Source of the DNA: Granulosicoccaceae bacterium
GTDB taxonomy: Bacteria > Pseudomonadota > Gammaproteobacteria > Granulosicoccales > Granulosicoccaceae
NCBI GenBank assembly: GCA_023301405.1
Contig: JALZUX010000225.1
Span: 1-6,255 of the forward strand
Direction: 5' to 3'
DNA length: 6,255 nt
This document shows, piece after piece, positions 1 through 6,212 of the stretch (the first letter of the stretch is position 1; every line of letters starts with the position of its first letter). A model generated the notes under the pieces. That model worked only from the letters and a program-made list of their open reading frames with translations, was not told the DNA's origin and did not search any database. The position numbers and the translations under genes were made by a program.

Positions 1-45
1 GGGAATCACTAAACGCCAGCCACTCAATTAATAAAGCAATACACC

Positions 46-1431
46 TTATGCTTCTGCTGCAACCTCGCGCGCCATCTTTGCAAGCACCGCTGTAGCACGA
101 CGGTTGCCATTCCTGGATGCTGCTTCAAATAATGTTTTGGCATCAGCGGTGTTTGCACTATCACCCCATGTGCCCCAACCATTCTGGCGCATCACACCAA
201 GATTATATTGTGCTCTTGCATCTCCCTGCTCTGCAGCACGCTCAAACCACTTGCTCGCACGGCGCACATTTTTTACAACACCTGTTCCGTGTGCGTAACG
301 TAGTCCAAGATTAGTTTGAGCACGGCTGTTGCCGCGCTCTGCAGCTTTTCGGTACCAAGTGATTGCTTCTTCTACATCCTGATCGATACCCAAACCATGT
401 TCATACATACGGCCCAGGTTATATTGTGCAGCGGCGTTATCCTGATCAGCAGCCATGCGAAGCCAATAGACAGATTGATAAACATCCTTTGGCACACCAA
501 GCCCCAACGCACACCCAATACCTAGATCGAGCTGAGCTTGTGCGACTCCAGCTTCGGCCGCTTTACGAAACCACTTCATGGCAACTGGGTAATTTTGGTG
601 ATCGGCAAGTCCATTGAGGTGACAAATACCTAAATCAAATTGCGACATCGCATGACCATTGTCAGCTGCGCGTTTCATCCACTCCACAGCTTTTTGATCA
701 CTCTGCGCGATCATATTGCCTGTGGTATACATCTTAGCCAGCATAACTTGTGCATGGATATCCCCACGCTCTGCAGCAAGGGTGAACCACCTCACCGCTT
801 CTTTTTTATCTTTCGGCACACCGCGGCCCTTGGTATAGCAAACCCCTAAATCGAACTGCGCGACAACATGACCTTTTTCAGAGGCCGCCCGATAATAATT
901 AACTGCCGCCTGCCGATTTTCTAAAACACCATGGCCGACGGAATACATATAACCAAGAAAACCTTGCGCACAGGAATTACCCTGATCTGCGGCCACCTGA
1001 AAATAACGCGCCGCTTTTTCATAACTTTGTTTGACATGCTGACCATCGAAGAACATTGTGCCCATAAATACGGACGCCCATTCATCACGACTCTTTGATT
1101 GCTTTTCGATCCATGGCCTCGCTTTTCTAAAATGTTCTTCGCGAACCTCCTGCGGAAATTTCGCCTCGCACAAAAGCGCAATGGCGGCACTCGCGCCTAA
1201 GTGTTGCTTGCCAGCAGCTTGAACCAATAGCTCGACAGCGGCGTTTTCATCCATGGCGGTGTCTTCACCACCACGTCGCAGTTCCATAGCGCGCAGAAAA
1301 TGTTCTTCAGAATCAGGTGCAGTCACCAGTGTTAACTTGCCGCCGCCCGGTAATGATTTACTCAGCTGCTGACGTTTACTGCCTTTGCCGGCTTTGCTGA
1401 ACCCACTGTTTTCGTCGTTTGGTTTTTTCAT
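46..1431 (-). CDS. Sel1-like repeat protein (461 aa from ATG)
   Basis: The product is a solenoid of Sel1-like repeats, a TPR-related fold that mediates protein-protein contacts; its partner and pathway cannot be read from the sequence. Numbered from the ATG, seven consecutive units of exactly 36 residues run from about 153 to 404, each following the pattern AQ..LG..Y..G.GV..D...A..W...AAE.G. A degenerate unit precedes them (about 117-152) and a slightly longer one follows (405-443). The first 110 residues are different: a Lys/Ser/Gly-rich basic start, then a helical stretch. I see no signal peptide or membrane segment, so a cytoplasmic location is inferred. The frame can be extended to a TTG at 1467, but neither start has a good Shine-Dalgarno. 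I prefer the ATG at 1431 because the TTG lies in an AT-rich, possibly promoter-like stretch. The 45 bases after the stop show no terminator. Family call is secure, function unknown. Confidence 0.9.
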   Translation of the reverse strand: MKKPNDENSGFSKAGKGSKRQQLSKSLPGGGKLTLVTAPDSEEHFLRAMELRRGGEDTAMDENAAVELLVQAAGKQHLGASAAIALLCEAKFPQEVREEHFRKARPWIEKQSKSRDEWASVFMGTMFFDGQHVKQSYEKAARYFQVAADQGNSCAQGFLGYMYSVGHGVLENRQAAVNYYRAASEKGHVVAQFDLGVCYTKGRGVPKDKKEAVRWFTLAAERGDIHAQVMLAKMYTTGNMIAQSDQKAVEWMKRAADNGHAMSQFDLGICHLNGLADHQNYPVAMKWFRKAAEAGVAQAQLDLGIGCALGLGVPKDVYQSVYWLRMAADQDNAAAQYNLGRMYEHGLGIDQDVEEAITWYRKAAERGNSRAQTNLGLRYAHGTGVVKNVRRASKWFERAAEQGDARAQYNLGVMRQNGWGTWGDSANTADAKTLFEAASRNGNRRATAVLAKMAREVAAEA

Positions 1432-1535
1432 TTTTAGCTTTTGTACTGTCTTTCGCACCTGCAACAATATAACGCCACAAATGCACTGTGGGTGTAAGAT
1501 CTCCAGTCTGTAAGTACGTTACTCCCCAGCTGGTT

Positions 1536-1557
1536 ACCTATATTAACCTTTATAGGT
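1536..1557. repeat. AT-rich inverted repeat in the gap between the Sel1 and lrp genes
   Basis: The arms ACCTATA (1536-1542) and TATAGGT (1551-1557) pair perfectly over 7 bp around an 8-base loop. An alternative pairing of AACCT with AGGTT (1545-1549 and 1554-1558) is also possible. It lies 3' of the lrp stop and 5' of the Sel1 gene in the 1468-1615 gap. Neither strand has a T-run after it and the stem is AT-rich, so a terminator is doubtful. A protein-binding site or chance are equally possible. Confidence 0.3.
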
Positions 1558-1615
1558 TGACCTATTTGGTGTGGTTATCTGGTAGCCATCACACTTTGAC
1601 GCACCCCAGACAAAT

Positions 1616-2095
1616 CTAATTCCTAACATCTGTTGATAATCTCGTGGACTCTTTGATTATTTCCATCACTATGTAGGATCGTGTATCTCTGACTCCGGGC
1701 AAATCGCGTAAAATTTCGCCCAGCAGTTGCCGGTATTCAGCCATGTCGGCCACGCGGATTTTCATTAGATAATCAAAATCGCCAGACAACAAATGACATT
1801 CCAGCAAATAAGGGATGCGCAACGCTGATTCTTTAAATTTCTCGAAGATCAGCTTGCTGTCGTACTCCAACTTAATCTCTACGTACACCATCAGGCTAGC
1901 GTCTAGCAGGTCTGGGTTTAGAATTGCCGTGTAGCCGGAAATATAGCCATCAGCTTCTAATTTCTTGACGCGCTCCAGACAAGGTGAAGTACTAAGCCCG
2001 ACCCTGTCGCCCAGATCGACATAGGAAATTCTGGCATTTTTTTGTAACTCGTCCAGTATCCGGCGATCAATACGGTCTATTTTTTTTAAAGCCAT
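1616..2095 (-). CDS. lrp: Lrp/AsnC family transcriptional regulator, Lrp-like (159 aa)
   Basis: This is a DNA-binding regulator that senses amino acids. It has the usual two-part layout: an N-terminal helix-turn-helix (about residues 6-50, with RISYVDLGDRVGLS then SPCLERVKKLE) and a C-terminal RAM/effector-binding domain (about 66-147) carrying SGDFDYL at 104-110 and LPGVRDTRSYIVME at 132-145. These segments and the total length match E. coli Lrp (164 aa), as I recall it, better than AsnC or other short paralogues. It is divergent from the alanine dehydrogenase gene, a common arrangement in which the regulator controls alanine catabolism, so alanine or leucine is the likely effector (inferred). 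Dyads over its own candidate promoter suggest autoregulation. The ATG at 2095 is the natural start, although its ribosome binding site is weak. It could be a specialised ald regulator rather than a global Lrp; the sequence alone does not decide this. Confidence 0.93.
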   Translation of the reverse strand: MALKKIDRIDRRILDELQKNARISYVDLGDRVGLSTSPCLERVKKLEADGYISGYTAILNPDLLDASLMVYVEIKLEYDSKLIFEKFKESALRIPYLLECHLLSGDFDYLMKIRVADMAEYRQLLGEILRDLPGVRDTRSYIVMEIIKESTRLSTDVRN

Positions 2096-2131
2096 TTCAG
2101 TTTTTCATTCTGTCGGTTTCAATTTCACAAC

Positions 2132-2160
2132 AATATATTCGGAATACTAGCCTAATTCAG
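2132..2160 (-). promoter_or_regulatory. candidate lrp promoter
   Basis: Read on the minus strand, TATATT (2132-2137) matches the -10 consensus at 5 of 6 positions. The hexamer 17 bases upstream, CTGAAT (2155-2160), matches the -35 consensus at only 3 of 6. The transcript would start about 30 bases before the lrp ATG. This is a weak prediction, made more interesting because two dyads cover it. Confidence 0.3.
2136..2146. promoter_or_regulatory. dyad TATTC-G-GAATA, candidate Lrp site
   Basis: A perfect inverted repeat with 5-bp arms and a single central base (centre 2141). It overlaps the candidate lrp -10 box. Lrp-family proteins bind short AT-rich dyads and usually occupy several in a row, so autorepression is a reasonable inference. 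The match to the published E. coli Lrp consensus is poor. Confidence 0.3.
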
Positions 2161-2164
2161 GTTA
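2148..2164. promoter_or_regulatory. imperfect dyad centred at 2156, candidate Lrp site
   Basis: The 17-base stretch has outer TA/TA, then CCT/AGG and an inner A/T pair that all pair about the centre at 2156, with two mismatched positions. It covers the candidate lrp -35 box and its centre is 15 bases from that of the neighbouring dyad at 2136-2146. Side-by-side sites of this kind suit a multimeric Lrp-type regulator. This is inference from symmetry only. Confidence 0.3.
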
Positions 2165-2215
2165 TTTCTCCGGCCATCTGCACCTAAAATCGTTTTTTAT
2201 ACTGCACTCTCAAAA

Positions 2216-2227
2216 TTTAGTGCTAAA
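2216..2227. promoter_or_regulatory. dyad TTTAG-TG-CTAAA, candidate activator site for ald
   Basis: A perfect 5-bp inverted repeat with a 2-base centre. It ends two bases before the candidate ald -35 box, so its centre would be near -43 relative to the predicted transcription start, a typical position for an activator that touches RNA polymerase. The divergent Lrp homologue is the obvious candidate to bind it. The symmetry and position are seen; the binding is inferred. Confidence 0.4.
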
Positions 2228-2229
2228 AC

Positions 2230-2258
2230 TCGGCAAAAATTAGCAACAAAGCTATAAA
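2230..2258 (+). promoter_or_regulatory. candidate sigma70 promoter of ald
   Basis: TCGGCA (2230-2235) matches the -35 consensus at 4 of 6 positions and TATAAA (2253-2258) matches the -10 at 5 of 6, with an optimal 17-base spacer. Transcription would start near 2265, giving a leader of about 23 bases that contains the ribosome binding site. A second -10-like TATACT at 2198-2203 lacks a recognisable -35 partner. Confidence 0.5.
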
Positions 2259-2276
2259 AAAGGCCATAACAACTGC

Positions 2277-2281
2277 AGGAG
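2277..2281 (+). promoter_or_regulatory. ribosome binding site of ald (AGGAG)
   Basis: AGGAG stands six bases before the ATG at 2288, a strong and well-placed Shine-Dalgarno. It fixes the start of alanine dehydrogenase and is the best ribosome binding site in the window. Confidence 0.8.
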
Positions 2282-2287
2282 CGTTCG

Positions 2288-3403
2288 ATGCTTATCGGTG
2301 TACCAAAAGAAATCAAGAACCACGAATACCGTGTTGGGCTGACACCAGTCAGCGTTAGAGAGCTTATTGCCAACGGCCACTCTGTGATGATGCAAACCGG
2401 CGCTGGGTCGGGCATTGGCGAGAACGATCAGTCCTACATCGACGCCGGTGCAACCATTGCAAAGACCGCCGAAGACGTATTTGCAGAAGCAGAAATGATC
2501 ATCAAAGTGAAGGAACCACAACCCGTTGAATGCAAAATGCTGCGCGCCGGCCAAATTTTGTTCACCTACCTGCACCTGGCACCAGACCCAACACAAACTA
2601 ATCTGCTGGTTGAATCAGAATCAGTAGCAATCGCTTATGAAACAGTGACTGACAACAACGGTGGCTTACCATTACTTGCACCGATGTCTGAAGTCGCTGG
2701 ACGCATGTCTATCCACGCTGGAGCAACATGCCTTGAGAAATCCAACGGCGGTGCTGGAAAGTTGCTCGGTGGTGTCCCCGGTGTAGCACCAGCCAACGTA
2801 CTGGTAATCGGCGGCGGGGTCGTCGGCACCAATGCTATGCAAATGGCTGTTGGCATGAATGCGAATGTAACCATCCTAGACCGATCCATTAATCGCTTGC
2901 GCGAACTTGACGCCCAGTTTGGTGGACGTGTCGCTACAGTTTACTCTACACGTTCAGCACTTGAGCAACATGTAGCAAACGCCGACCTGGTGATCGGTGC
3001 TGTGCTGATTCCCGGCGCCGCCGCACCTAAACTGATCACCCGTGAAATGCTGGCTACAATGCGCCCCGGTTCTGTTTTAGTAGATGTTGCGATTGATCAG
3101 GGCGGTTGCTTTGAAACATCTAAAGCTACTACTCATCAGGATCCTACTTATATCGTTGATGATATTGTTCACTACTGCGTGGCAAACATGCCGGGTGCAG
3201 TAGCAACCACCTCAGCACATGCTCTTAATCACGCTACGCTTCCATTTACACTTGCTCTGGCAAACAAGGGCTATAAAGAAGCATTGAAGAATGACCACCA
3301 CCTGATGCAAGGTTTAAATGTACACCATGGAGCAATTACTAATGCGCCGGTTGCAGAAGCCTTGGGGATGAGTTTTGTTTCACCTGAATCTGTATTGTCG
3401 TAA
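2288..3403 (+). CDS. ald: alanine dehydrogenase (NAD-dependent, 371 aa)
   Basis: This enzyme (EC 1.4.1.1) reversibly deaminates L-alanine to pyruvate and ammonia with NAD+, mainly to use alanine as a carbon and nitrogen source; it is cytoplasmic and usually hexameric. The N-terminal domain opens with [20 protein letters not shown]. The Rossmann nucleotide site VIGGGVVG lies at 173-180, with Asp198 at the end of the following strand to hold the NAD ribose. Residues equivalent to the substrate and catalytic residues of Mycobacterium tuberculosis Ald fall at the same numbers: Arg15, Lys75, His96 and Asp270. The IPGAAAP motif is at 241-247. The length is the family norm and nothing is missing, so it should be active. 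It has its own promoter and ribosome binding site and is followed by a strong hairpin, so it is probably transcribed alone under the divergent Lrp homologue. The related transhydrogenase alpha subunit is excluded by full-length identity of the motifs. Confidence 0.98.
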   Translation: MLIGVPKEIKNHEYRVGLTPVSVRELIANGHSVMMQTGAGSGIGENDQSYIDAGATIAKTAEDVFAEAEMIIKVKEPQPVECKMLRAGQILFTYLHLAPDPTQTNLLVESESVAIAYETVTDNNGGLPLLAPMSEVAGRMSIHAGATCLEKSNGGAGKLLGGVPGVAPANVLVIGGGVVGTNAMQMAVGMNANVTILDRSINRLRELDAQFGGRVATVYSTRSALEQHVANADLVIGAVLIPGAAAPKLITREMLATMRPGSVLVDVAIDQGGCFETSKATTHQDPTYIVDDIVHYCVANMPGAVATTSAHALNHATLPFTLALANKGYKEALKNDHHLMQGLNVHHGAITNAPVAEALGMSFVSPESVLS

Positions 3404-3415
3404 CGTTTAAGTACC

Positions 3416-3445
3416 ATGACAGGGTCGCGGCTGCGGCCCTGTCAT
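3416..3445 (+). terminator. hairpin terminator after ald
   Basis: Thirteen base pairs (3416-3428 with 3433-3445, including one T-G wobble) close on the four-base loop GGCT, 12 bases after the ald stop. The following T-run is poor (TT, then CACC), so this is a strong hairpin without a canonical U-tract. Because the glycosylase gene converges from the other side, it may also stop or shield transcripts from that direction, although the minus side has no T-run either. Confidence 0.65.
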
Positions 3446-3525
3446 TTCACCGTCCTTTAACACCTTACTGTCTGATTGCAGCCTTCACTAGCAGCAACAG
3501 CGATAATTTTTACATGTTTCCTTGA

Positions 3526-4719
3526 TTAGAATCTTAGTTGTATTTGCTTGTTTAGCGCGGCTTTCATAACAACTGGCACCGTCTTTTGCAGACTGATTTC
3601 TGTGCACTTATTAAACTTCATAAAACTATAAAGCGCTATCGCTAACTGCGTTATCAGCTGCTCATCAATGTCACAGGTCAGGTAAAGAGACACCACCTCC
3701 AGTACTCCCGTTTTTCGATTGGCCTTACAGTCAGCCCGACCCACGAACTTATCCTTGTATAAAATCGGCAGACAGAAATAACCGTATTGCCGTTTTGCCG
3801 CTGGCACGTAACACTCAATCTGATAGTCAAAGCCAAAGATTCTTCGGCACCGTTCCCGCTGGATCACACAGTTATCAAACGGCGATAATAAAACAACCCG
3901 ATTTGCCGGACGTTTTCGGCTAAGCATCTGCGGGTCACAGTACACCACGGTGCCACAACGCATTTCTGACTGTAACAGTGTCCCGTCCAGTACCTGCTGA
4001 TGCAAAATGTCTTTAACAGACTTCCTTATTTCTGCCCCCTTACGCAAATAGGTATATGACTTGATCGCGGCAAAGCCATGTGCCTTTATGGTCATATCTA
4101 CAAAAAAACGGGCCTGCTCAATGATATCTGGACACTGGCTATCTACACCCGCGGGTAACGCCCTTTCCATGAGATCGTACTTTTTTTGAAAGCCCTGCCG
4201 ACCGGTGATCATCAAGTCTCCCTGTATGAACAATTGCTCTAAAGCCTGCTTAGCTGGTTTCCAATCCCACCAGCCTTTTTGACCACCGACGGGGTCTGCA
4301 AAATCTCTGGCCATCAATGGACCCTCCGCTTCTATTCGTCGACAAATTTGCTTCATCAATGGCTTATCGGTATTTGCAAACCAATGCTTTTCACCACTTT
4401 TTATTGCCTGCATCCGCGGTAACGCAAATCGAAAATCTTTCATTGGCAAATAGGCAGCTGCATGGAACCAATACTCAAATACTTTTTTTTCGTTGACCAG
4501 TTCCTCAAGCATACATGGCTGATAATTAGACACTCGATTCCACAACACATGATGGTGGGCTCGCTCAACCACTGATATCGTATCAATCTGGACATACGCC
4601 AAGTGCTCTATCGCTTTTAGCACACCTGCCTTGCTACGGCCAAAGGGGTCGTTCTGCAAAAGACCCTGACTCAGCAGTGCTTTTTTTCTAAATTGCGATT
4701 CAGTAAACAAGGCGCACAT
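3526..4719 (-). CDS. ycaQ: YcaQ/AlkX-like winged-helix DNA glycosylase (397 aa)
   Basis: The protein belongs to the HTH_42/COG3214 family, whose studied members (E. coli YcaQ, Streptomyces AlkZ) excise alkylated bases and unhook DNA interstrand crosslinks. Signature blocks are present in order: AYVQIDTISVVERAHH (41-56), which holds the catalytic Q-x-D motif as Gln44-Ile45-Asp46; FEYWFHAAAYLP (81-92); LLSPFDN (277-283); FGFDYQIECYVPAAKRQYGY (295-314); and the VGRADCKANR block (326-335). Gln-x-Asp, rather than Gln-x-Gln, points to the YcaQ/AlkX branch, as I recall the family. The length is close to that of E. coli YcaQ (410 aa). The sequence is intact and no signal peptide is seen. The Shine-Dalgarno is weak, so the ATG at 4719 is chosen because the family-like N-terminus begins soon after it. 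It stands alone, divergent from ribokinase across 103 bases, with no sign of a biosynthetic cluster nearby, which fits general repair rather than antibiotic self-resistance. Confidence 0.9.
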   Translation of the reverse strand: MCALFTESQFRKKALLSQGLLQNDPFGRSKAGVLKAIEHLAYVQIDTISVVERAHHHVLWNRVSNYQPCMLEELVNEKKVFEYWFHAAAYLPMKDFRFALPRMQAIKSGEKHWFANTDKPLMKQICRRIEAEGPLMARDFADPVGGQKGWWDWKPAKQALEQLFIQGDLMITGRQGFQKKYDLMERALPAGVDSQCPDIIEQARFFVDMTIKAHGFAAIKSYTYLRKGAEIRKSVKDILHQQVLDGTLLQSEMRCGTVVYCDPQMLSRKRPANRVVLLSPFDNCVIQRERCRRIFGFDYQIECYVPAAKRQYGYFCLPILYKDKFVGRADCKANRKTGVLEVVSLYLTCDIDEQLITQLAIALYSFMKFNKCTEISLQKTVPVVMKAALNKQIQLRF

Positions 4720-4822
4720 GGTATCTTTTTATGTCAGCTAGGGTGCCATGATACAGGCTCGCTGGTGCTTCTATTTCCCTTTATGACCGTATCTAGCCAG
4801 TCCCAAGGTAACCACTATCTCT

Positions 4823-5710
4823 ATGATCCACGTTCTCGGCTCAATCAATATCGACTACTCCTGTACCGTTGATCAACTACCTGTCGCCGGCGAAACCACA
4901 ATCGGAAAGCAACTCGTACTTACACCTGGCGGCAAAGGCGCAAATCAGGCAATCGCTGCTAGAAGAGCCGGGGCAAAAGTGAAAATGTCGGGAGCCATCG
5001 GCAGTGATGAAGTCTCTGATCAGGCGATCGCCTACTTGAAATCTGATGGAGTAGATCTGGAGGGCATCTCCACCCTACCCGGGCCTACTGGCTGCGCATT
5101 CGTTTTTGTTGATGCTAGTAGCGAGAACCAAATTGTTATTATTCCCGGAGCAAACGCCGGAGTAACAGCAGACCATGCAAAAAAACTCTCGATTAGCCAG
5201 AATGACGTTTTGCTGTTACAACTCGAAATCCCCTTAGATGCAGTAATTGCTGCTGCAGAAAAAGCCAATAACAACAAAGCACTAGTAATTGCTAACCTCG
5301 CGCCGTACCAAACCTTACCACTTGAATTTTTTGACACCATTGACATTTTGCTGCTCAATGAAACAGAAGCCACACAATTAGCGGCCGACTTTTCCATAAG
5401 TAGCAACGACAACCTGGCCAGTGCCATCGCTAATTACCTGAGTACTTCTGTGGTACTGACGCTTGGATCAAAGGGAGTAATTGCCGCAGAGACACAGGCA
5501 GAGCCCCTTTCACTTCCTGGCCAAACAATCACGGCGGTAGACACCGTTGGCGCAGGTGATACCTTCGCAGGTTATCTCGGTACTATGCTTGCACAGGGCA
5601 ATACACTAAAATACTCTTGCGAGATAGCCAATAAGGCAGCGGCGCTGGCCTGCACTAAGCCGGGCGCCCAAACTGCGATTCCGACTATCGACGAAATAAT
5701 CCCAACCTAA
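4823..5710 (+). CDS. rbsK: ribokinase, PfkB family (295 aa)
   Basis: Ribokinase phosphorylates D-ribose to ribose 5-phosphate with ATP, feeding ribose into the pentose phosphate pathway and nucleotide synthesis. Both PfkB signatures are present: the substrate-side GGKGANQA at 36-43 and the anion-hole/catalytic block DTVGAGDTFAG at 240-250, in which Asp246 is the expected catalytic base. Other landmarks match E. coli RbsK: GSINID (6-11), LQLEIPL with Glu135 (132-138), NETEA (179-183), the ATP-site VLTLGSKGV (211-219) and the C-terminal GAQTAIP (281-287) near the potassium site. The N-terminus is a few residues shorter than in E. coli. The ATG has only a distant AAGG (14 bases upstream), so translation may be modest. 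No ribose transporter or RbsR repressor is visible, so the ribose probably comes from internal nucleoside turnover (inferred). A related kinase of another sugar cannot be fully excluded. The next gene follows after 11 bases. Confidence 0.93.
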   Translation: MIHVLGSINIDYSCTVDQLPVAGETTIGKQLVLTPGGKGANQAIAARRAGAKVKMSGAIGSDEVSDQAIAYLKSDGVDLEGISTLPGPTGCAFVFVDASSENQIVIIPGANAGVTADHAKKLSISQNDVLLLQLEIPLDAVIAAAEKANNNKALVIANLAPYQTLPLEFFDTIDILLLNETEATQLAADFSISSNDNLASAIANYLSTSVVLTLGSKGVIAAETQAEPLSLPGQTITAVDTVGAGDTFAGYLGTMLAQGNTLKYSCEIANKAAALACTKPGAQTAIPTIDEIIPT

Positions 5711-5721
5711 GCGTTAAATTC

Positions 5722-6069
5722 ATGGATACCATAACCGCTCATACAAATTACATCGTACTGGCCCCCTCTCAGCCAACAGATCCTGCACTCGTTAAAAAGG
5801 TGTCTCAGGCCATGGCTGATATCGATGCCATACGCGAAGCTCACCTACCTGATGTGATCGAATTCGGCCTTGCTAACACCGCCACTCTTACGCTGTTTGC
5901 AGTGATCGCTAACGACGAAAATGCTGACGTCGTAAAAGAACAACTACACACAGAACTCAATAGCGTACCTTTCAATAAAAAAGCTATTGATATAAAAATA
6001 ATTCCAATGAATTTTCCACTACTGCAATCTATCAGAGACACAGACTGCCTGGTTGGATGGAGAGACTAG
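5722..6069 (+). CDS. small uncharacterised protein, likely co-transcribed with rbsK (115 aa)
   Basis: I do not recognise this gene with confidence. It begins 11 bases after the ribokinase stop on the same strand, which suggests an operon and possibly a shared role. The sequence alternates predicted helices and strands: a helix at about 20-42 (PALVKKVSQAMADIDAIREA), a hydrophobic strand around TLTLFAVIA (54-62), a helix at 66-78 (ADVVKEQLHTELN), a strand KAIDIKIIPM (87-96) and a tail ending LVGWRD. There is no signal peptide or membrane segment, so it is probably a small cytoplasmic alpha/beta domain. The order strand, helix, strand then short helix near the end faintly recalls the C-terminal domain of SseB-type proteins, but I have no firm motif match. 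No good Shine-Dalgarno precedes the ATG, which fits translational coupling to rbsK. It appears real because it is a full-length open frame with normal composition and is followed by a terminator-like hairpin. Confidence 0.75.
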   Translation: MDTITAHTNYIVLAPSQPTDPALVKKVSQAMADIDAIREAHLPDVIEFGLANTATLTLFAVIANDENADVVKEQLHTELNSVPFNKKAIDIKIIPMNFPLLQSIRDTDCLVGWRD

Positions 6070-6119
6070 TGCTCTATTGAGTAGTGCGGTCAGTTAGAGT
6101 TTGCCATAGGTTCTGTAAC

Positions 6120-6145
6120 AGGGCGTCAGTACGCGGGCCTTTTTT
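6120..6145 (+). terminator. probable terminator of the rbsK operon
   Basis: AGGGCGT (6120-6126) can pair with ACGC (6131-6134) and, past a three-base GGG bulge, CCT (6138-6140), around the loop CAGT. A run of six T begins at 6140. It sits about 50 bases after the last stop on the plus strand, where an intrinsic terminator is expected. The bulge makes the stem imperfect, so confidence is moderate. Confidence 0.4.
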
Positions 6146-6178
6146 GTCACTGCCTTTCAAGAACTGTCGTACTGCTGG

Positions 6179-6212
6179 GCTCAGGAATAAGCTCCCACAG
6201 GAGCGACTGAGC
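6179..6212. repeat. 34-base imperfect palindrome, REP-like
   Basis: An outer stem GCTCAG/CTGAGC (6179-6184 with 6207-6212) encloses an inner stem GCTCC/GGAGC (6191-6195 with 6200-6204) with loop CACA, separated by an asymmetric internal loop of 6 and 2 bases. The minus strand reads CCTGTGGGAGC, a core that recalls the GTGGGAGC repeats (REP) scattered between genes in Pseudomonas. Only one copy is in the window and there is no T-run, so a repeat-family member is more likely than a terminator, but this cannot be proven here. Confidence 0.45.

Noticed and set aside
363..617. Several plus-strand frames of 64-89 codons inside the Sel1 gene.
   Set aside because: They lie opposite the repeat-bearing frame, have non-protein-like composition, and arise from the repeated codon pattern.
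228..983. A 108-base periodicity that could suggest tandem DNA repeats or a CRISPR-like array.
   Set aside because: The period equals 36 codons and reflects Sel1 protein repeats; the DNA of the units has diverged and there are no identical repeats with unique spacers.
1536..1557. The inverted repeat as an intrinsic terminator for lrp.
   Set aside because: The stem is AT-rich and no T-run follows on the minus strand.
2252..2596. A 114-codon minus-strand frame, and a second one at 2197-2415, running from the lrp-ald region into ald.
   Set aside because: Both are antisense to the well-supported ald start and its promoter, with Cys/Trp/His-rich or otherwise unnatural compositions.
5032..5427. 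A 131-codon minus-strand frame inside rbsK.
   Set aside because: It is a shadow of the ribokinase frame, whose motifs are conserved along the same bases; the antisense product has no recognisable features.
3526..6069. The glycosylase, ribokinase and small protein considered as one novel defence or repair system.
   Set aside because: The glycosylase is on the opposite strand with its own upstream region, ribokinase has a clear metabolic role, and no nuclease, sensor or toxin component is present.
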